Assembly: GCA_022822785.1 (NCBI GenBank)
Contig: JAJEAL010000047.1
Span: 1-64,000 of the forward strand
From: Candidatus Poribacteria bacterium
GTDB lineage: Bacteria > Poribacteria > WGA-4E > PCPOR2b
Reading direction: 5' to 3'
Length of the DNA stretch: 64,000 nucleotides
A program made the translations under genes and the position numbers. Numbering within the stretch: the first letter of the stretch is position 1; each line of letters begins with the position of its first letter. Positions 44,556-55,029 of the stretch are shown piece after piece. The notes under the pieces are model-generated. The model was not told the origin of the DNA. It ran no database searches and saw nothing but the letters and a program-made list of their open reading frames with translations.

Positions 44556-45860
44556 ATGAAAACACAAGTTAGAATACCTGAAAGTGAAATACTCGATTCC
44601 CGGCAGCAAGGTGTTTCAAGACGTGATTTTGTCAAATTTGGGGTGAGCGGTTTTTTGGGGCTCATTGCGATGCAGCATCTGCAATCATTGGCGTGGACGC
44701 CGCTAGAGGGGATAGCCGCTCGCGCTAAACACTGCATTGTCCTGTTCATGAACGGTGGTGCAAGTCAATTGGATACCTTTGACCCGAAACCAGATACGCT
44801 TAACGCCGGACCTTTCGCAGCGATCCCGACCAGCGTGGCAGGTGTCCAATTTTCCGAACATCTGCCTCAACTCGCGGAACAAGCACACCATCTGTCAATC
44901 ATTCGGTCAGTGGTTTCGCGTGAAGGGAATCATGAACGAGCGCGCTATCTGCTTCATACCGGCTACGCGCCAACAGGCTCCGTAAAGCACCCGACTTTGG
45001 GTTCAATCGCTTCGCACTATCTGAACAATGAAGATTTTGAACTGCCCAACTGCGTCAACATCAATGCCCCCGCTTTTACGAGTGGGTTTCTCAGTGCGGA
45101 ACACGATCCCTTTGTCGTCAGCGATCCGATGAAACCGATTGAGGACCTCCAATATCCGCCACAGATGGATGCGCGTCGATTTGAGCAGCGCCTGCGAATG
45201 CTAACAGATTTGCAGAAGGATTTTCTTAAGAAGCATGCAAATAGGAGTACCGAAGCACACAAAGCTATCTACAAAAAGGCGGACAAGTTGATTAATTCGC
45301 CACAGGTGGAGGCGTTCGATCTCTCAGATGAGCCCCTAGCGGTAAGAGAAGCCTACGGTATGAATCGATTTGGGGATGGCTGCTTGATGGCGCGCAGGTT
45401 GGTTGAAGCTGGCGTGAAATTTGTCGAAGTCTCGCTCGACGGGTGGGATACTCATAACAATAACTTTGAGCAACACAAAAGCCTACTCGAAACGCTTGAC
45501 CCTGCTTTCTCAATGCTTGTGAAAGATCTCGCCGATCGGGACCTGTTGGAGGAAACCATCGTCCTATGGCTAGGTGAGTTCGGACGCACTCCCAGAATTA
45601 ACGAGAATGACGGACGCGACCATTTCCCCAACGGTTGGTCGGTGGTGCTTGCGGGAGGTGGGATTCGCGGTGGGCAGGTGATTGGTGCCACTAGTGAAGA
45701 TGGGATGGAGGTGGTAGATCGACCTGTCTCCGTTCCTGACCTGTTTGCGTCGCTCTGCTATTCACTGGGCATTGATACAGAGGATCAAAACTATTCCAGA
45801 GGTGGGCGACCGATTCGGGTGGTGAACGATGGGAGCGTCATTGAGGAGTTGTTTGCTTAG
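44556..45860 (+). CDS. DUF1501 protein with twin-arginine signal
   Basis: This 434-residue protein has a twin-arginine signal: S21-R22-R23-D-F followed by the hydrophobic VSGFLGLIAM. The mature part is DUF1501, distantly related to the alkaline phosphatase/sulfatase fold: CIVLFMNGGASQLDTFDPKPD near 66, FSEHLPQLA, SIIRSVVSREGNHERARY near 115, WDTHNNNFEQHKSLLETLDPA near 300, WLGEFGRTPRINENDGRDHFPNGWSV in outline near 335, and DLFASLCYSLGID near the end. The conserved His, Asp and Glu imply metal-dependent hydrolysis, but no activity is established for the family. Being Tat-exported, it would carry a folded metal centre out of the cytoplasm. It is co-transcribed with the DUF1549 gene. Confidence 0.88.
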   Translation: MKTQVRIPESEILDSRQQGVSRRDFVKFGVSGFLGLIAMQHLQSLAWTPLEGIAARAKHCIVLFMNGGASQLDTFDPKPDTLNAGPFAAIPTSVAGVQFSEHLPQLAEQAHHLSIIRSVVSREGNHERARYLLHTGYAPTGSVKHPTLGSIASHYLNNEDFELPNCVNINAPAFTSGFLSAEHDPFVVSDPMKPIEDLQYPPQMDARRFEQRLRMLTDLQKDFLKKHANRSTEAHKAIYKKADKLINSPQVEAFDLSDEPLAVREAYGMNRFGDGCLMARRLVEAGVKFVEVSLDGWDTHNNNFEQHKSLLETLDPAFSMLVKDLADRDLLEETIVLWLGEFGRTPRINENDGRDHFPNGWSVVLAGGGIRGGQVIGATSEDGMEVVDRPVSVPDLFASLCYSLGIDTEDQNYSRGGRPIRVVNDGSVIEELFA

Positions 45861-45908
45861 TTAGTCAGTGTTTGGGAGTTTCATGTAATACCCTAAAAAT
45901 ACGGAGCC

Positions 45909-45935
45909 TCAATGCAAAAGATGGTGATGTTAAAG
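45909..45935 (+). pseudogene. Scrap of the 3' end of a second LRR/dockerin-type surface protein gene
   Basis: This stretch encodes SMQKMVMLK, almost the same as the last residues of the large protein that follows (AMRKMVILK at its C-terminus). Nothing upstream is recognisable. It is probably what is left of a neighbouring paralogue after recombination. Confidence 0.45.
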
Positions 45936-45952
45936 TCAAAGGAGAAATTTAA

Positions 45953-47866
45953 TTGAGAAGTTTGCCAATGATATTGCTGGCGGGTTGTTTGTGTTTGGTT
46001 ATGAGAGCAGCCGCTGCCGATGCACAGGTTGTAAAGATTCTTGATTCGGGGCTTCGACAAACAATCGAGGAAGCTCTTGGTAAGGCACCGGGAGCACCAA
46101 TTACGGCAAATGATATGCTAACCTTAAAATCTCTTGACCGATGGAAATGGGGTGGCAGTTCTGGACCCGAGACCCGGGATTTAACAGGGCTTGAATTTGC
46201 AAGTAATTTAGAACGTTTGAGAATCGCCCACAATTCCGTATCAGATCTATCACCACTTGCAGGATTGACACGCCTCTATCACCTGGGTCTTGGGGCTAAC
46301 TCGATATCAGATTTAGCGCCACTTACAGGATTAACCAACCTCAGAGACCTGTCTATTTACAGCAATGAAATACCAGATATTTCACTGCTCGCAGGATTAA
46401 CTAACCTAGAATCTCTGAATATTGAAGATAACTCCATTCCGGACGTCTCGCCACTTGCAGAATTAACCAACTTAGACTATCTGAAGCTTGGCCATAACCC
46501 CATCTCCGATCTGTCACCACTTGCCGGATTAACCAAACTCGAAACATTGCATCTTGTCCGTACACCTATCTCCGATCTGTCACCGCTTGCCGGATTAACC
46601 AACCTAGAAACAGTGTATCTTAGCAATAACTCCATCTCTGATTTATCGCCGCTTGCCAGATTAACCAACCTAGAAACAGTGTATCTTAGCAATAACTCCA
46701 TTTCTGATCTATCACCTCTTGTAGCGAACACGGGGTTGGGGACTGGAGATACGATTTCCCTGTTTGGAAATCCTTTGAGTGACATCTCAATCAACACACA
46801 CATTCCCACCCTCCGAAGCAGAGGTGTCACGGTGCATAACACACAACTCTCTATTCCCGCAGTTAAGAGAACGAATGTTGGGGATACGTTCACACTCGAT
46901 CTCATCGTCGAAGATGTGACCGATTTAGCGGGTTGGCAAATCGACATTGCATTTAATCCGCAGGTGCTAGAAGCCGTATCTGTCACTGAAGGAGATTTTC
47001 TTTCAAAGGAGGGCGGAAATACTCTTTTTCTGCAAGGAACCATTGACAACGCCTCTGGAACCATCACTGGCGTCAATCAGGTGTTTCTTGGTGATGGCGG
47101 TGTCAGTGGAGCTGGGAAGCTGCTCTCAATAACTTTTGAAGCAAAAGCAACCGGACGGGAAAGGCTACGATTACAAGATCTTACACTCGGTCAGTCTACC
47201 GGCGACAATATCCCCTACGCACTTGTCACCAATCCAATTATTACTGTGGGTGCTTCGCGGGATATCAATGGGGATGGGAGTGTAAATATCTCTGATTTGA
47301 TTTTGGTGAGCCAAAACTTAGGGTCATCCAATCCGCAAGCGGATATTAATGACGACGGAAAAGTTAATATTTTTGATCTCATTGCCGTCGCCCAGTACTT
47401 AGGCGAATCAACGACTGGCTTAGCACCCGGAGTTCTTATGCAGAACTTAGCAGAGTTCAATACCACGATGATTCAGAAATGGATAGATATGGCGTACGCA
47501 GTTGATGACGGCTCCCTGATGTTTCAGCAAGCTATCGCCAACCTGAAACGTCTTTTGAATACAGTACGCCCCGCCGAAACTGTACTGCTCACTAACTATC
47601 CCAACCCGTTCAACCCGGATACATGGATACCCTACCATCTATCCAACGATGCCGATGTAACGCTTACCATCTACGATATCAAAGGCTCAGTGATACGTCA
47701 ATTTCCTTTAGGCTATCAGCTGGCAGGTTATTATACAGATAGGACAGAAGCTGTCTATTGGGATGGACGCAATAACTTAGGCGAGTCTGTGGGAAGTGGC
47801 ATCTATTTCTATCAGTTGCAGGTAGAGGATTATTCTGCAATGCGAAAAATGGTGATACTCAAGTAA
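45953..47866 (+). CDS. Exported LRR-cohesin-dockerin protein with FlgD-like C-terminal sorting domain
   Basis: The start is TTG 45953 with GGAG 8 nt upstream, giving 637 residues. A signal peptide occupies residues 1-24 and ends AAADA; an LAGC box at 9-12 could alternatively mark a lipoprotein. From about 75 to 265 come eight or nine internalin-type leucine-rich repeats of 22 residues (LTNLETVYLSNNSISDLSPL). A cohesin-like domain spans about 300-430 (GDTFTLDLIVEDVTDLAGWQI in outline, ending IITVGA). A type I dockerin has two calcium loops, DINGDGSVNISD and DINDDGKVNIFD (about 437-485). The C-terminal FlgD-like sandwich starts TNYPNPFNPDTWIPYHL and ends AMRKMVILK, resembling a type IX secretion-type sorting domain. 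It probably mediates surface protein interactions. Confidence 0.85.
   Translation: MRSLPMILLAGCLCLVMRAAAADAQVVKILDSGLRQTIEEALGKAPGAPITANDMLTLKSLDRWKWGGSSGPETRDLTGLEFASNLERLRIAHNSVSDLSPLAGLTRLYHLGLGANSISDLAPLTGLTNLRDLSIYSNEIPDISLLAGLTNLESLNIEDNSIPDVSPLAELTNLDYLKLGHNPISDLSPLAGLTKLETLHLVRTPISDLSPLAGLTNLETVYLSNNSISDLSPLARLTNLETVYLSNNSISDLSPLVANTGLGTGDTISLFGNPLSDISINTHIPTLRSRGVTVHNTQLSIPAVKRTNVGDTFTLDLIVEDVTDLAGWQIDIAFNPQVLEAVSVTEGDFLSKEGGNTLFLQGTIDNASGTITGVNQVFLGDGGVSGAGKLLSITFEAKATGRERLRLQDLTLGQSTGDNIPYALVTNPIITVGASRDINGDGSVNISDLILVSQNLGSSNPQADINDDGKVNIFDLIAVAQYLGESTTGLAPGVLMQNLAEFNTTMIQKWIDMAYAVDDGSLMFQQAIANLKRLLNTVRPAETVLLTNYPNPFNPDTWIPYHLSNDADVTLTIYDIKGSVIRQFPLGYQLAGYYTDRTEAVYWDGRNNLGESVGSGIYFYQLQVEDYSAMRKMVILK
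46594..46708 (+). repeat. Nearly identical LRR units at the DNA level
   Basis: A 49-nt stretch beginning ATTAACCAACCTAGAAACAG occurs at 46594-46642 and again at 46660-46708 (period 66 nt), with one difference by my reading. Neighbouring LRR units diverge much more, so these two were duplicated or homogenised recently. Confidence 0.75.
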
Positions 47867-47933
47867 GAAATGGGAGCTTGGATTTCCGATTTGGAACATC
47901 ACCAAAGCAAATGTTCTTGATTACCTCGCACTC

Positions 47934-49025
47934 CTACGCAACCGATGGAGGTCCCGTATAGCCAATACTCTCCCAGCCAGCCACATCGCCGCCCTTTAAG
48001 CGGTACGGATGGGGATATATCTTGAGAGAACGATCTTCCAATGGCAGGGAGATCCGTTGATGCCCGTGGTGGGCGGACTGTTTCAGGGCAATGGCGATTT
48101 CGAGTGCTTGACGGTAGTCGTGCCCGCTGCACAAGGCATCTTCGCCGGTATCCACCGCCCGCATGAGCCGTTCAATGGCGGAGGTAAATCCATCTTTTCG
48201 AGGGCTATCCAGAAATTCAGGATGGACTGGCGCTGAGGCAGCACCTTGACCTTGGACAAAAATTGGCTTGGGAGAGGTAATCCAAACCCGTCCATTCTCT
48301 CCGGTAACCGAAGCGGGGCAGAACCCTTTCTGCTCTGTTTGGGGCTTGACAATTTCGCAGACGATTCCACCTGATAATCCCAAGCGACCGTAAGCGGGAG
48401 AATCTGTCTCCACCGCTTCAAATTCTACCGGAGGCATCCAGCCGGCTTGCGGCGGTAACGCCCATCCCTCCGCCCATTCGACCTCCATACCGGTGAGTAG
48501 GCGTGTCATGGTTAGCTGAACGCAGCCTCCCCCTGATACCTCTGTTGGTAATCCACCGGGGATTGCTGCACCGGTCAGTTGACCGATATTGCCCGCACGA
48601 ATCCAATCGGCGGTTTCCAGTAGATAGGGCGCGTCCCAGTAACCGGTCCCGCATCCGAAAGCAGTCCCCCGTTCACGGCAGATACGTACCATCTCATCCG
48701 CCTGCGATAGTTCAACAGCTATCGGTTTTTCGCATGACACCGCTTTGACACCGGCTTCGGCACATGTGATTACTGTTTCAGGATTATGTCCGACCGGTAG
48801 AATGATTGAGACAATGTCAGGCACCTCTACCGCAAAGAGTTCGTCCACTGTATCAAAAACGGTCTCAACACCATAACGGTCAGCGAAGGCATCCCGTCGG
48901 TCTCGGGCGCGGTCTACTAGCGCGATAATCTCGCAGTCAGGATGGTTAGCGTAAGCGCGTAGATAGAAACGTCCCCAGGTTCCTGCGCCCCCGACGACTG
49001 CAACTCTATATTTTTTCGTTGGCAA
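47934..49025 (-). CDS. Gfo/Idh/MocA family oxidoreductase
   Basis: The start is TTG 49025-49023 with AAGGAG 7 nt upstream, giving 363 residues. The N-terminal Rossmann domain reads KYRVAVVGGAGTWGRFYLRAY (residues 4-24), IIALVDRARDRRDAF, PDIVSIILPVGHNPETVI and CEKPIAVELSQADEMV near 97-112, with the catalytic Lys in EKP. The substrate domain is complete to the C-terminus (residues 125-363). Members oxidise sugars, inositols or amino sugars with NAD(P). The substrate is unknown. A 140-nt gap separates it from the acetyltransferase gene upstream. Confidence 0.88.
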   Translation of the reverse strand: MPTKKYRVAVVGGAGTWGRFYLRAYANHPDCEIIALVDRARDRRDAFADRYGVETVFDTVDELFAVEVPDIVSIILPVGHNPETVITCAEAGVKAVSCEKPIAVELSQADEMVRICRERGTAFGCGTGYWDAPYLLETADWIRAGNIGQLTGAAIPGGLPTEVSGGGCVQLTMTRLLTGMEVEWAEGWALPPQAGWMPPVEFEAVETDSPAYGRLGLSGGIVCEIVKPQTEQKGFCPASVTGENGRVWITSPKPIFVQGQGAASAPVHPEFLDSPRKDGFTSAIERLMRAVDTGEDALCSGHDYRQALEIAIALKQSAHHGHQRISLPLEDRSLKIYPHPYRLKGGDVAGWESIGYTGPPSVA

Positions 49026-49165
49026 GATGGAACTCCTTATGAGTGAAACGTGATGCGTAAATGTTCATTGGTCTATTATTTCACGAATGAATTTCTGAAC
49101 CAACGAACTCTTGAACAATAAGGTTATCAGGGTGAAGACTGAGATAGACAAGTAAACCGTCCTCA

Positions 49166-50284
49166 TCAAAATCGGTCGGGCCACCAAACGTGTGGATATC
49201 CAATTGGAAAGAGGAGGTCCAAGATAGGAATGATTCCGCCAGTTACCGAAACATCGGGGTCAACGGCGAGGTCTTCGATGCTTCGCCGCCCCATCATCAG
49301 TTGGATTAGCTTATCCTGCGGAATCTCCAGACTGAAGGCATTCGCAGGATTATTGAGGTGTGTAACGCGTCCCCGATCAATTCCCAAACAATCCTTACCC
49401 AAATCTGTTGCGATTAGAATCTTTCCACTCCACTGTGAGAGATGAGTAGAGCGACGCAGGCGTCTTTCCAACTCACCGGTAATTCCTTTTAGGGTGCTTG
49501 ATTGGTTGATGATCCGCATCATGCCCCCGCGGTCCTTCGGGTTGTGGGTATTTATCTGGCAGCCGTAGCGTCGGCAGAAGATAGTAAATGGGTGATCTGC
49601 GGGTATTGAGCACCTAATATTCTCCGCCCCAATGCGGTTCGCACGATCTCCAAGGAAGCGTACAATGGTCTCAAAAACAGCTCTATTCTGAAACCCAATA
49701 TCAGAGAGGGTACAATTTTCTTCCGAATCATCGCACACAAAATAGCCTATAACCTCACCAGCTCTGTTTGAAACAACAAAGGGATCAGCCTCAGCCCAAA
49801 AGCTGCTTCCCATCTTGAATCCCTTCCACCGGCTCTTGTCCCTCAAAGGCGTACCGGTTCTCTCGGCGTTGTTCGCCGCGTAGAGAGCGAGTATTTTCGG
49901 TGCATCCCCCATGTCAAATTTTCGGACATGATAGGTGGCTGTAGCCGTTTGTGCCTCCTCCGTATCGAGCTCCATCCATGTTTCCGGCAGCACGGTTGCG
50001 TAGCCGAATTTGGGGTAGAAGTTCGGGATGCCAAACAGCATGGCGACATCGAAGCCGTTCTCAGTCATGAACGCCGTGGAGTCCTCCATGACACGTCGAG
50101 AATATCCCTTGTTGCGATGTTCCTCATTCGTACCGACGCCGGCGATGCCGCCCATTTTGAGTTGTGCTGTCCCGAATCGCATTTGGTATTCATGGATCCA
50201 GAGACGGCTTATATCTTGCTCATTTTCGGTCGAAAGCGAGATCTTCCAAATACCATCAGTTTGTAATAATTGATCAATTTTCAT
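49166..50284 (-). CDS. GNAT N-acetyltransferase, Eis-like
   Basis: This 372-residue protein has an N-terminal GNAT domain whose acetyl-CoA loop is GVGTNEEHRNKGYSRRVMED (about residues 49-68), with FYPKFGYA near 89-96. A second GNAT-like part (about 120-250) and a C-terminal sterol-carrier-like segment (LGIDRGRVTHLNNPANAFSLEI, MGRRSIEDLAVDPDVSVTGG) follow, the three-part layout of Eis-type acetyltransferases. The target is unknown; Eis relatives acetylate amines on drugs or peptides. A GTAG-hairpin repeat lies between it and the upstream oxidoreductase. Confidence 0.8.
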   Translation of the reverse strand: MKIDQLLQTDGIWKISLSTENEQDISRLWIHEYQMRFGTAQLKMGGIAGVGTNEEHRNKGYSRRVMEDSTAFMTENGFDVAMLFGIPNFYPKFGYATVLPETWMELDTEEAQTATATYHVRKFDMGDAPKILALYAANNAERTGTPLRDKSRWKGFKMGSSFWAEADPFVVSNRAGEVIGYFVCDDSEENCTLSDIGFQNRAVFETIVRFLGDRANRIGAENIRCSIPADHPFTIFCRRYGCQINTHNPKDRGGMMRIINQSSTLKGITGELERRLRRSTHLSQWSGKILIATDLGKDCLGIDRGRVTHLNNPANAFSLEIPQDKLIQLMMGRRSIEDLAVDPDVSVTGGIIPILDLLFPIGYPHVWWPDRF

Positions 50285-50319
50285 CGAACCCTCTATATTG
50301 CTATTCTTACAAAGGTTAC

Positions 50320-50342
50320 GGCATACAGCGTATGCCCACTAC
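50320..50342. repeat. REP-like hairpin, GGCATAC family
   Basis: GGCATAC-agc-GTATGCC (50320-50336) followed by CA and CTAC (50339-50342). It shares about 28 of 32 positions, including ACAA-GGTTACGGCATAC, with the copy at 52656, which makes it a genuine dispersed repeat. Confidence 0.6.
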
Positions 50343-50353
50343 CATATTAAGTT

Positions 50354-51451
50354 TCACGCATTGCGCCATTGCTCCAACGGGTGTCGGCGATCAGCGAGTG
50401 GCAATTCAACACGGCGCCCACCCTCGCGGTGAGATTGATAAATTGCCATCATCATCTCAAACGCCCAACGTCCCTCCTCACCGCTACTCGGCGGTTGCAC
50501 CCCCGTTTCGATGGCATGAATCAGTTCTTGATACATAGTAACGACTGGCTCCTCAAGTCCCAACCCTGACAGATCTACCTGTCTCCACTCCGAGAGCTGC
50601 GTCGGTGTGCCTTCCATCGGTCGCGGCAGATGCCACAGGTTGCCAGTTACACTTGCCGACGCACGCACCGCTAGCTGTCCTTCCGTTCCGAGAACGTCCA
50701 CACCGTAATTCTCACTCATTGTCTTGGCGTAATTGATAAAGTGTGTTTCACCCCAGATACCGCCTTGGAAACCGTAGTGCGCCATCGCGCGCGTCCCCAT
50801 CACCAATCCCGAATCCCGGTCTCCCGGCGACATCTCCTTCGCCTCCATAATGTCCGTCGGTCCCGCAGGTTGGTTCTCATTGTAAACGGTTCCCGAACAC
50901 CACTCTGGCGTTCCCCCGAAGCAGAGCATCATATCCGCGACGTGCGTCCCCATCTCCATGAACTCGTTCCCACTCTTGCGGCCAGCTTTGTTTCTGCCTC
51001 GCACCAAGATAACATCACCGATAATACCCTCCTCGACCATTGCTTGCGCTTTCCGGATGCCGGGGTTAACGTGGTTCTGTTGATGGATAGCGAACTTCGC
51101 ACCGGACCTTTCTGCGGCGGCAACCATGTCATCCGCTTCGATAAGATCAATGGCAATCGGTTTTTCACATAACACGGAGATTCCCCGTCGTAACGCCGCG
51201 ACCGTTGGTCCATGATGCCCTCGCGTTTGCGTAGCGACGGTAACAAGGTCTAAATTCGCCTCGTCGTACATCTGATTAAAATCAAGGTAACGCGCTTCGA
51301 CACCATATTCATCTCCCGACTGATTGACGGCGTCGGAAAAAATATCGCAAAGTGCGACAAGTTCAAATTCGGGTAAGTCGTTGAGGACTCGGAGATGGTG
51401 GCGTCCCATGCCGCCGCATCCAACAAGTCCTGCTCGATAGGTCTTGGACAT
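50354..51451 (-). CDS. Gfo/Idh/MocA family oxidoreductase
   Basis: This 365-residue protein starts at ATG 51451 (GGAG upstream). YRAGLVGCGGMGRHHLRVL (residues 5-23) is the NAD loop; LDLVTVATQTRGHHGPTVAAL and CEKPIAIDLIEADDMVAAAERSG (about 92-114) are the dinucleotide-domain end with the catalytic Lys. GRNKAGRKSGNEFMEMGTHVADMMLCFGG in outline near 155-180 contains the substrate-domain His/Asp pattern GTHVADM. The protein is complete. It is one of three intact members in the window and is not obviously closer to either of the others. Substrate unknown. Confidence 0.9.
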   Translation of the reverse strand: MSKTYRAGLVGCGGMGRHHLRVLNDLPEFELVALCDIFSDAVNQSGDEYGVEARYLDFNQMYDEANLDLVTVATQTRGHHGPTVAALRRGISVLCEKPIAIDLIEADDMVAAAERSGAKFAIHQQNHVNPGIRKAQAMVEEGIIGDVILVRGRNKAGRKSGNEFMEMGTHVADMMLCFGGTPEWCSGTVYNENQPAGPTDIMEAKEMSPGDRDSGLVMGTRAMAHYGFQGGIWGETHFINYAKTMSENYGVDVLGTEGQLAVRASASVTGNLWHLPRPMEGTPTQLSEWRQVDLSGLGLEEPVVTMYQELIHAIETGVQPPSSGEEGRWAFEMMMAIYQSHREGGRRVELPLADRRHPLEQWRNA

Positions 51452-51515
51452 GATTGTGTCTCCTATTGTGTGAAACGTAATCCGTGATGTGCTCCGATAC
51501 GCCTGCTACAAATTA

Positions 51516-52292
51516 CTATTTTTTAAGTCCAGACTTTTTCAATGCTCTTCTGAGCATCTTCATCTCGGCAGCTTCTCCTCGTTTCCCACGGTAACGCCGA
51601 TTCTTTAGGACGTTTCCCAAGTTCCGTCCAGCGGGGTGCACCAAAGCAACAACGGTTGTAGGCTTGGACCCATTGAAACGAACTTTCTTCACTACAGGAC
51701 CCAAATCCGAATCGTCCAATTCCAGGAAAGTTTTGCATTCTTTCCATTTAGCCAAGTCAGACGATAGCTGTGCGATGAACTTTCGAGCCTCGGCACCTAA
51801 TACTATGATGAGACGCGGTTTCTGCACTGGAAGCTGCTTGTCAAGGAAGAATGATTCACAGCGTTCTACGAACTTTGGATCAGCCATTCCCGGAGATGGC
51901 CCCGTGCTCTTACCTATGCTTCTCAACCCCATATAAGCGTTCGTAAAGAAGCAATTCTTTGGCTTGATGCCAGTGTCCTGCAAGAGTAGACGGAGATGCA
52001 TCCATGTTTTACTCTTCCAGTCACGGGCATTCTCACGCAAACACTTCTCGTGCCACCCTTTCTGACCGAAGTCGTTCCCAAGTACCATCACCTTTTTTTT
52101 CGGCATGGGAGGCCAATTTGCAGATGCACCCAATGAACTGGATTCACCTAGCCATAAACCGGAGCCCCCAGGAAAAAAAGCGGTTTGACAAATCATCTCC
52201 GGTACTGGAATGACATTTTCATATCGATCTGGTGCAACTTCTTTTCTTTCATTGAATAGGTATTCGATTGGGTGTTGTTTCTGAGTAGACAT
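51516..52292 (-). CDS. Uracil-DNA glycosylase superfamily protein
   Basis: This 258-residue protein starts at ATG 52292 (AAAGGAG 10 nt upstream). It has the UDG alpha/beta/alpha layout: motif A-like VMVLGNDFGQKGW near residue 68-80, FTNAYMGLR near 115, PRLIIVLGAEARKFIAQL near 158-175 and motif B-like VVALVHPAGRNLGN near 215-228. The water-activating residue of motif A is changed relative to GQDPY, so base specificity cannot be inferred. The superfamily removes uracil or other damaged bases; some divergent members have unknown targets. It is a single gene with no DNA-repair neighbours. Confidence 0.72.
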   Translation of the reverse strand: MSTQKQHPIEYLFNERKEVAPDRYENVIPVPEMICQTAFFPGGSGLWLGESSSLGASANWPPMPKKKVMVLGNDFGQKGWHEKCLRENARDWKSKTWMHLRLLLQDTGIKPKNCFFTNAYMGLRSIGKSTGPSPGMADPKFVERCESFFLDKQLPVQKPRLIIVLGAEARKFIAQLSSDLAKWKECKTFLELDDSDLGPVVKKVRFNGSKPTTVVALVHPAGRNLGNVLKNRRYRGKRGEAAEMKMLRRALKKSGLKK

Positions 52293-52745
52293 ATCTGCAA
52301 ATCTCCTTTAATAGTAGGACTTACATAAGGGTTTCGGATAAACGCTTTATTCAAAACCTTGCTTCTCATTACTTGGACGCAAGCTAGAGACTTTTTCCGT
52401 TATTAAAATTAGTGATTTATTGAACCCCCAAAGCCCCGTAATTCAGTGATTCATCAACGGAGAACACAGTCCCTGATACCCGATAAATTGAGCAACTACA
52501 GCAGAAACTCTATCAAAAACCCTATAGGCAAGACCGATCTTCCAATCTACGACCAAGAGTCGGAGAGTCATTCTCTATTTTACTCGCAGCGACTCACATT
52601 CTCAATGCACCAGAGCTGGCACGATCCGCCATGTTGTAATTTGCACAAGGGTTACGGCATACGGAGTATGCCTACTACTGTTACACTACCCTACACGCAA
52701 TAAATTGCGCTACTACAAACTCAAGTGTATAAGTCCTGAGTTCAA
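52293..52745. other. Gene-free stretch containing two REP-like hairpins
   Basis: Nothing in 52293-52640 supports a gene; short open frames on both strands lack ribosome-binding sites and family likeness. The right part holds the GGCATAC repeat and a second hairpin, listed separately, just before the thiC terminator. Confidence 0.4.
52656..52713. repeat. Two REP-like hairpins in a row
   Basis: The first is GGCATAC-gga-GTATGCC (52656-52672) with TA and CTAC (52675-52678), the sister of the copy at 50320. The second is CGCAAT-aa-ATTGCG (52696-52709) with CTAC (52710-52713), which resembles the degenerate copy at 9960-9979. Confidence 0.6.
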
Positions 52746-52753
52746 GGAATGAA

Positions 52754-52794
52754 AAAAGCCGTTTTCCCATGTCACGCGGAGGAAAACGGCTTTT
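52754..52794 (-). terminator. Rho-independent terminator of thiC
   Basis: AAAAGCCGTTTTCC (52754-52767) and GGAAAACGGCTTTT (52781-52794) form a perfect 14-bp stem with a 13-nt loop. On the minus strand it ends in a U-run, 42 nt after the thiC stop. Confidence 0.85.
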
Positions 52795-52835
52795 CAATAA
52801 GTGGGAGCAAACGACTGCTTGTCCCTCTGATTTCT

Positions 52836-54764
<1,929 letters not shown>

Positions 54765-54789
54765 CTATGCGTTACACAAATGTCGATCG

Positions 54790-54822
54790 AAAAAAAACCG
54801 CTTTCCTGCATAAGGAAAACGG
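54790..54822 (-). terminator. Attenuator terminator between the TPP riboswitch and thiC
   Basis: On the minus strand CCGTTTTCCT (54822-54813), loop TATGC and AGGAAAGCGG (54807-54798) pair over 10 bp with one G-U, followed by eight U. It lies about 55 nt after the riboswitch core and 45 nt before the thiC start, the usual place of the expression platform. Confidence 0.8.
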
Positions 54823-54875
54823 CTCGACAATACGAGTTAGGAACAGCAAGCACTGCTCTATACTCTGAAACTCAT

Positions 54876-54956
54876 ATTTCCCTACGCTGGTATTATCCAG
54901 ATCAGGTCCAAAGGGTATATTCTCAGTGCTCCGCATCCAATCGGAGCGCACCCCAA
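54876..54956 (-). promoter_or_regulatory. TPP riboswitch (THI element)
   Basis: Read on the minus strand, the conserved core is present in order: GGGGTGC (near 54954), CTGAGA (near 54923), ACCCTTTGGACCTGATCTGG with the pyrimidine- and pyrophosphate-binding bulges (54915-54896), then AATACCAGCGTAGGGAA (54893-54877). It lies in the thiC leader and, with the terminator that follows, should stop transcription when thiamin pyrophosphate is bound. The helix P3 arm is GCTCCG...CGGAGC. Confidence 0.93.
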
Positions 54957-55029
54957 CAAAGATTATATTTATACAACTCTCAGATAGCGTTTATTCTCTC
55001 TTTAGAATTATTACAAAATTTCTAGTTCA

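Noticed and set aside
46594-46708. Short direct repeats considered as CRISPR
   Set aside because: The period is 66 nt, in frame, and the units encode LRRs; there are no spacers or cas genes.
46477-47076. 199-codon open frame opposite the LRR region
   Set aside because: Its repeated sequence simply mirrors the leucine-rich repeats of the plus-strand gene.
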